DNA of 64,000 nt from Tretioscincus oriximinensis. Taxonomy: Eukaryota; Chordata; Lepidosauria; Squamata; Gymnophthalmidae. Numbering within the stretch: position 1 is the stretch's first letter; each line of letters begins with the position of its first letter. The translations under genes were made by a program, and so were the position numbers. The notes under the pieces were generated by a model. It was not told where the DNA came from. It made no database searches and saw nothing but the letters and a program-made list of their open reading frames with translations. The stretch spans positions 565,216 to 629,215 of the forward strand of contig JAJVDF010000210.1 in the NCBI GenBank assembly GCA_022410635.1, read 5' to 3'. Of this stretch, positions 57,240 through 64,000 are shown in pieces.

Positions 57240-59485
57240 CCCATCTATGGGAGGGAACACCAAAATCAATGTTTGCTCTGGATGACACAGAATATAGCTG
57301 CAATTCTGAGGACTGAAGATGGTTTAAAAGCACATGTGTGACCCTAGCTCCCACCTTTCAGTCAGCTCAAGAGTTCTTGCCCATTGTAAATGTAAATGGG
57401 ATTGTCTGGCTCTCTGTCTTTTTGCCTCAAAGGTGTCCTACATCTCTGTCTGTCACCTTTCAGTGAAGCACTTGGATGATACTGCCAGCACCTGAGCCCC
57501 GAGGCCGCTGTTAATTGAGATAGTCAAATTTCAGCTGCTCCTCCCCAACATATTTGACTGAATGAATGGAAGTGACAGAGAACAGTCAAAGGAAAAAACA
57601 CTTTGGAATCAGCTAAAGTGCAAAATACTGTTAAGTGTTTTAAGGCATTTTATCTGTTTTAATTCAGTTTATCTTCTTAAGTGTTTGTTGTGACCATTCC
57701 AAGACCACGGGGTGTAGAGTGGGATTGAAAAACAAACAAACAAATAAACACACACAAACGATAATGCAATTGCAGGGATAAACTAACATCCCCAATGCCA
57801 TTTCTCTCAGGGAACATCCCTTTTTGAGAATGACTGAATACATCCATTGTCTCCCCCATTACAACCTTGGAAAAGATATGATATGGTCTGGAGAAGTCTA
57901 CCAGTGGGTCCCACAAAATGCATAAAATACAAACCTATAATGGACGGTGTATATTTATGCGATTCATAAATAAACAGAGATTAGCACGTGCCCAGTAAGA
58001 TCACAGGGCAACCACATGGAACTTTGTGATGTACAGCATATTGCTTGTGGCAATAAAACACCAGCCCGATGTCATATTTATCCTAACTAACTGGGAGGAA
58101 TAAATAGCTCCTTGTCATAAATGAAGCACCNCTGAGAATATTTTGGTTAAGGCTATAAAATAGATGTAATTACTGAAGAATGGATGATGGGTTAAAGTCT
58201 TAGGAAACACAACAGGAATTATACAACCACTGTGACATATATAAAGTTAAACCATGGGATATTTTGATAAATCCAAATAAAACCATGTCTTATTTTCTGT
58301 TTGGGAAGCCAGTATGCAAACAGACATCTCAAGCATTAACTTTATCCCCGTTATACTTGGCTTTTGACATAGGCTAAATTCACTGGGGAATAGTCCAAGC
58401 AGTTCACAGGAACAACACATTTACATTGCTAATTGCTCACTATTTCCCAGTCATTTGAAAAGCATTCTTAAACTGTAAACTTCCCTTGCATAGACTGCTT
58501 TTACTTAATACGCAATCACTCTTGTGCTGTGGAAAGTACAAAAGATATGTTCTAACCCTTTCTGTGTTCTACAGATCATGTGACATGTTTTCATCCAATC
58601 ACATCCTAGGATACAACATTCACACTTCCTGCCCAACTAAGAGCAAGAATGACCATGCCTAGGGGAATGGGAAAGACAGGAAACATTCCATGCAGCCAGC
58701 AGGTGAAAAAGGTTCCTAGCAACCATTCTGTCAACCACTCTGTCCTGTCTCACATACACAAGGATAATTAAGAAATACAAAGTAAACTGAAACTGGCTTT
58801 ACTTCAGCTACAGAACACTAACAAAGTAGCACTTGAAAACTAGCAACAGAACTCAGAGAAGCTTGAATCTTAGATATGTAGACTATACAAATGTAAATAG
58901 CTAACAAAAAACACAAGGAACTCCCATGAGTAATAAACTAGAACAGAAGGTTATGCCCACTGGACAGAGACAAACATAAACAAGTTTGGACCTTTGTCTG
59001 CTATATCTCTCTGTGGAATTTCCATCTTATTTATAGTTCTTTCATTGGAGCAGCTGGTGTCTTAGTGTTCCCTCATTACACAACCTTTCCCTGCTGCCCT
59101 AATTAGTAATTTCTTTGCTTACTTTTCCTTTGTGGGAGCTGCAAATCTTGACTATTAATCTGTTCCTCTCTCTCCTCAGCAATGTGCCTGAAGAAGGACT
59201 TGCCTACAGCACAAAGACCTCTGGCAGTGTCTTTGGTCAGAGCCCCTAGAATAGAAGGGTCCTCTTCCTTTGGTTTTTCACTGGATAAGGAGACAGACAT
59301 GATACATTCTCAGAAGATAAATGCAAAAAAGCCTGCAGTTTCAGACATTTTAAATCAGTTGTAGAGAACTTGTGACCCTCCAGTCGCTGATGGAGTGGCT
59401 TCTATCAGCCCAAGACAATATGGACAATGGCCAAAGGTGATTCACAGGCTGACAACATCTGAAGGTTTTTAATTCCCCTCCCTAC
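57240..59485. other. mostly unassigned
   Basis: 57610-57760 may be a diverged LINE tail (TTTTAATTCAG..., ending in AAACAAACAAACAAATAAA). An 18 bp string shared with 835-852 lies at 58576-58593. No gene was recognised. Confidence 0.45.
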
Positions 59486-59490
59486 TCTAA

Positions 59491-59873
59491 GGCTGCAACC
59501 ACACATCAGACTTCTACCTCTATAGTAGTGACATCCAAGGTGAATCCACCGCATGTGGTCACACCTTGTGGAGCCCTCCTTAAAGCTGCTATCATGCGTT
59601 TCTGTGGTGTGCAGTAGTGGGACTTCACACACGCACAATGAGAGGTCAAGCAAGAGTCCATACAGGGGCAGGGGAAATTAACCAATCAGGAGAAATCATT
59701 CACAGAGGAGTCTGGGAGGCACATGAGAGCAAGGAGATATTTGTGTGGCAGTACTGTAGTTCTCTCAGGATCTTGCAGGCAGTCACATGGAATATCACAG
59801 GTATGTAATGGACTCACAAGTGCTTTAATGTGGGATGGCATTAAAACCTGGGGAAAAGCATGTGGATGCAGCC
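59491..59873. mobile_element. Harbinger-like non-autonomous element (family B)
   Basis: 383 bp with ends GGCTGCAACCACACATCA and GCATGTGGATGCAGCC, each flanked by TAA. Interior inverted blocks with CACACCTTGTGG and GTGGTGTGCAG. No transposase was recognised. Confidence 0.65.
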
Positions 59874-59892
59874 TAAGTGATTGCATACCAGG

Positions 59893-60139
59893 TAAGAACA
59901 TAAGAACACAAGAAGAGCCATACTGGATCAGGACACAGCCCATCAAGTCCAGCATTCTGTGTCACACAGAGGCCCACCAGATGCACCTGGGCAGTCCGAA
60001 CAGAGGAAAGCAAAATATGCACCTGTTCATGACTCCCTGCAAATGGCATTTCAGGAGTCCTGCCTGTTGCTCTATCCCGGAGGCAACATCCAGACATCCA
60101 TCCTAGTATCCATTTATACCCTTGGTGTCCATAAACCTG
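59893..60139 (-). mobile_element. CR1-type LINE 3' UTR
   Basis: Antisense tail TAAGAACATAAGAACACAAG, then the 3' UTR to CATAAACCTG. Among the best-kept copies. Confidence 0.85.
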
Positions 60140-60284
60140 AGATGCAGGCTAGAAGTTTGAGTTGTTTCCTATTAGAAAACACAATATGGCAACTCTAATG
60201 GGATATTTTTAAAGTTGTTGGCCTCAACAGTTTTTATTTAGCGAGCATCATAATATCCAATCACCATTAATATGTGAAGTTTAC

Positions 60285-60640
60285 ACTTATTAAAAATTTA
60301 TATACTGTCCTAGCAGCACCATTTTAGGGCACTGAATAGCAATAGGAACATACAACAATGAGAAGACACAAAAATATTTAAACACACAAAATAAAATGTA
60401 GAGGACTAAAGAGGGAAAACCCTTCAAAGAACCAGAAGCCTGATTGGAGACTTAGGAAGACAACCAAGGAATGGGCATGATACAAGTTTGGGAAAAGACT
60501 ATTTAAAAGCATGGACCTCTACTAATAAGGTCCCCTGTTTATTGGTGGCCTCCTCAGAAGATCCAGCTGATGGGCAGGACTATATAAGAGAAGGCATTCC
60601 TGCAAATATTTGGTTTGGGTTCCAAAGTAGACTTCTTTTT
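60285..60640 (-). mobile_element. possible old LINE fragment
   Basis: Has a tail-like AAAATTTATATACTGTCC and, further on, GATGGGCAGGACTATATAAG, which resembles the 39.9 kb block. Too decayed to be sure. Confidence 0.3.
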
Positions 60641-60724
60641 TTACCCAGTATGATTTTTTTTCAGACACCAACTGCCCTTTGTTGGACAAGTTTTAATTTA
60701 TGGATGCTCTCCAAATATAGTCCC

Positions 60725-63370
60725 ATGTAGAGAGCAATTAATATAAGCTCAGCTCAAGAACTTGTTACTTACTGTAGCTATCTGAGCCTCAAGTGAAATA
60801 AGTTCCCAAATGCACCAAAACTACAAACCTTACTTTTTAGTATGTGTGTTGTGGAGCATGTCAAGGAAAGGATTTTGGTTAACCACCCTGATTCAATTTC
60901 AATTTATTGGACCTCATTCAACCCATTGTTGCCTTGAGATGAACAGCCTCACTTGGTGTAGAATTGAACTCTATTTAGCATTGAAGAAATTTGAACTCAA
61001 AGCATATATATAAACTTGCATAATTTATTGAAGTGGGGTTGTTCTGCAAATTCAAACTGCAGGGTGTTTTTCGAAGGGGAAGTGTATCTTTTCAAATGAA
61101 AGCCCGTAACATTTTTAGAATGTCAGATTTTGCAGTTGTACAGGGAAACCAAACAGAACACGTGCAATATTTATAACTTTATTAAAAATAGCCCGTCTTA
61201 CTGTTAAAGAAACAGTCTCATGCTCATGTGATTCCGAGAGCAGTTTTGTTGACTGGTTTTCTCTTATCTTAGAACTCAGGGAAATGCTGAGTGTATTTTT
61301 TGTTTCCTGCATTGCTCCACAAGCCTAGGAAAAGTCTTGAATGTTAATTATGGTCCTAGTAGACCTTCATTTTATATTTCCCTCCAACTATCCCAGCAAA
61401 AAAAAGATGCTTGGTTACATTCTTGTAAAAGGTAGTGTTGCTGCTTCAGAAAGTATATAAAGTACCATATTGTAAGCCATTTTCTTGGCTTCCATAAAGG
61501 ATAGTAACTGAAAAATCCTGAACTTTCAGATTTTGTTGAATTGCAATTTCAATTTGCCCCATTATGGTTTGTGGTTGTATGTGATGAAATAACTGGTGTC
61601 CAGTTTCCACACGGTCTCATCCCTAACTTAATCTATCTCTTAAAAATGAATGCCATGACCTCCTGCTCATGAAAATAAGTTACAACCAGTACCCCATCTA
61701 TAACATTTGGGAGGAGGAACCACTTTCATTCTTCTTGAACAACCAGGAACCAAAAGGGCTGACAGGAGAGTGTGTCCTGTACACAAAAAATCATGTTTGT
61801 CGTAATTTGTATATAAACAAGAGAAATAAAAAGAGAAAAGGAAATGATAGGTAAATAATGCCTAAAACCTAAAATGCTACAGAAACCTTATATGTAATGA
61901 CCAGATCCTAATAATTTTGGGTGTTATCCCAACACATTCTTTTAACCCATCTTCAATCCTAAATAACAGGATTAAACCAGGTATAAACTGACTCTTTTCT
62001 TGATTTAGTCCAGGTCTTCAGAACTGATGATGAATTTNAAAAGTACGTGTCATAACAGGAGTTTTAGTAAAGCTTTTGCGCAGCAGGCTAAGCTAATGGT
62101 TATTTATAAAAACTCACCATTTTTAGACTCACTCTCATGATGTTATTTTAAGAAACCAGCATACTTGTGGTCTGCAGTGTTATAATCTGACCTCAGATGG
62201 AAAGTGAGATGAAAAAGGACTAAAATGCCATTTATATATAAGTGATCAATTTTATTTTTTTTTAAAAATCCCATCTAATGAAATAATAACTGCATCCCTT
62301 TACATTCCAGTGCACCACTGCAGATACGGTATTCACGTTGTAATGCTTATGAACTCTTTCAACAATGTTAGAAGATTTCAGAATCACATCTCCACCCCTG
62401 CTTGATATTCTCACAAGTTCATTGATCACAGCTGCTAGAACAGATATTCTCATAGGGAATATCCGAGGGAAGAGATGTCTTTAACCAGCCTCTAGATATC
62501 GCATGCACACCCCAAGATGCTGATCATTATTTGTGCACCATTATTTGTGCACCATTATTTCTGTTGTCAATTACTTTGAATTCCCTGGGTGATGTGGGCT
62601 AATCAGACACACAGCCATCAACACAACAGGCCAGGTAGAGGGTCCCTATTGAGAATAGGGCAATGTTGTTGGGAAATCCTCAGCAGCATCAGAGGCAGAG
62701 GGGTCCTATAGATAGCCAGTACCATCTGAAATTAATGTCACCACTGGGCATGGAAAGGGTGAGAAGGAGCCCAAACTCTCCACTGCAAGGAACTCAGAAG
62801 ACCCAACCCACTAACAGGATCCCAGGTGCCAACTTATGGTGGCAATTGGATAGTGCCATTCCAGCCCTCAGTAGATGCCCTCTCCTGACTCGTCACTGTA
62901 AATTTTTAGCATGACGCAGATATAGAACATGACCCACCAAATGGTTCTCCAAGACAAATCCACTTGGTCACCAACAGGAAAGAACACTCACAGCATCCTA
63001 TAACAATTCAATCAGTTGTAGAAACCAATTTGTCTGACATTATTCACTATTCTCAACTGCTGCCTGATCAGAATAGAGTTATACTAAATGTATTGAATGA
63101 TAAGCAGTGTAGCAAGATGAAAATGGCTCTAACTTGAATTTCATGTCTAATGATTGTATGGTCCAGGACCAGGGTGTGCTACCCATCCCATGAGTTGATG
63201 CTGGAATGGGGCAAGATCATCTGGATTTGGACAGCTCCTCACAGGCTACACTAGTCTTCAAGGCTGCACTAAGCTTTTGAAATTGGTGCAAACTTTGAAG
63301 ACTAGGAACAAAGGTTGTTGTTTCTGGAAAGAGAATTTTAGCAGTGCAATGACTTCTGGAATCACTTTCA
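60725..63370. other. mostly unassigned
   Basis: A family F block lies near 61965-62050 (GGATTAAACCAGG, CAGGTCTTCAGAACTGATG). A 14 bp tandem repeat lies at 62525-62560. No gene was recognised. Confidence 0.45.
62525..62560. repeat. 14 bp tandem repeat, 2.5 units
   Basis: CATTATTTGTGCAC occurs twice, followed by CATTATTT. Confidence 0.95.
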
Positions 63371-63373
63371 GTT

Positions 63374-63545
63374 AGGCTGGCCAGATGACCCCTTTTGGAA
63401 TGGTGGTGTAGAAACCCGGTTTTGGAGTGCCTCACGGTTTTTGCTGAGGAAATTTTTTTCCCCATTTTTTTCCCCTCAGGAAAAACTGGGAGGCACCGCA
63501 AAACCAGGTTTTCATCCCCTCCAAAAGGTGTCATCTGGTCAGCCT
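63374..63545. mobile_element. foldback element, copy 3
   Basis: 172 bp. Ends GGCTGGCCAGATGACCCC and GGTGTCATCTGGTCAGCC with TA on both sides. The same central GAGGAAA...TTTCC pairing as in the other copies, shorter by about 20-30 bp. Confidence 0.85.
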
Positions 63546-64000
63546 ACTTTCAGTAGCACTTCCTGAAGCATCACTGAAATAGGTCCTTGATGAAATCGTT
63601 GATGGTAACCATAATGATAGTGTAATAGGCTATTCAAACAGGGAATTCAGGCCATCAGAACCTAACTTACAAGTTAGGTTGGCATCCTAACTTGTTTGAT
63701 TACTCTATACCTTCTCAGTGTTCCATGCAAGAACGAAGGCCCATGGGCAGCCTCCACTTGTGTTTGAAACGCAGAATATACTTCTTATTTAACTATTCAT
63801 CCCATCAGCTATGCTTGAAGCAACATTATGCGATCGGCAAGGCTGAGAGGCAGTGACTTGTTGTATCCAAAATATGCTGTTTGTTACTATCTATGGATTA
63901 AAACACGATTTATTAAGATCAAACGAAGCTTCCAACTACAGCTTCCTCAGCAACCTTAATAGAAGTACTGATATTTTGTACTGTATAATGTAAATTTAGC

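Noticed and set aside
59103..59364. Possible exon with overlapping open frames on both strands
   Set aside because: Although CTCTCTCCTCAG precedes it near 59180, the two frames are antisense to each other and neither shows a known domain.
63659..63680. Short palindrome AACCTAACTT/AAGTTAGGTT
   Set aside because: 10 bp arms only. Expected by chance in a window of this size.

Overview
The window reads as repeat-rich, gene-poor DNA from a squamate reptile, most likely a lizard or gecko. The evidence is the mix of transposable elements: many CR1-type LINE 3' ends, a second LINE lineage ending in (AAAT)n, L1 with an intact carboxy-terminal Cys-His motif, a BovB (RTE) endonuclease fragment, Ty3/Gypsy chromovirus remains, two tRNA-derived SINE families and many palindromic DNA-transposon relics. 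Scattered single Ns look like unresolved assembly bases. I found no host protein gene, tRNA, rRNA or CRISPR array that I would defend. The only host-exon-like item is a weak candidate near 48.3-48.45 kb. The window is therefore probably intergenic or inside a large intron.

Layout. 0-6 kb: an LTR-like promoter on the minus strand at the left edge, a CR1 end, a purine-rich tract and an LTR-like block at 2.83-3.17 kb. 6-10 kb: a foldback element and CR1 ends. 10.5-11.2 kb: the 3' end of a Ty3/Gypsy element (chromodomain, polypurine tract, LTR) inserted in a CR1. 12.8-21.7 kb: CR1 fragments, a (AAAT)n-tailed LINE, both SINE families, an L1 remnant, and a Harbinger-like element nested in another palindromic element. 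22-30 kb: more Harbinger-like elements, CR1, a compound (ATT)n/(ATC)n microsatellite and a reverse nesting event. 32-35 kb: a second foldback copy, a minus-strand solo LTR inside a Harbinger-like end, and a 0.9 kb inverted-repeat structure holding a SINE. 35-45 kb: mostly unassigned sequence with LINE tails and SINEs. 45-50 kb: a Tc1/mariner-type miniature element, the BovB fragment and SINEs. 50-57 kb: SINEs, a 279 bp inverted repeat, CR1, and a 5'-truncated L1 with a perfect 17 bp target duplication. 57-64 kb: a classic CR1 tail, a Harbinger-like element, a CR1 end and the third foldback copy.

The elements do not form a pathway. What the window records is an order of insertions: old CR1 and (AAAT)n LINEs at the base, palindromic DNA elements inserting into each other, then Gypsy, LTR and L1 insertions on top. 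The sharing of 3' tails between SINEs and LINEs fits SINE mobilisation by partner LINEs.
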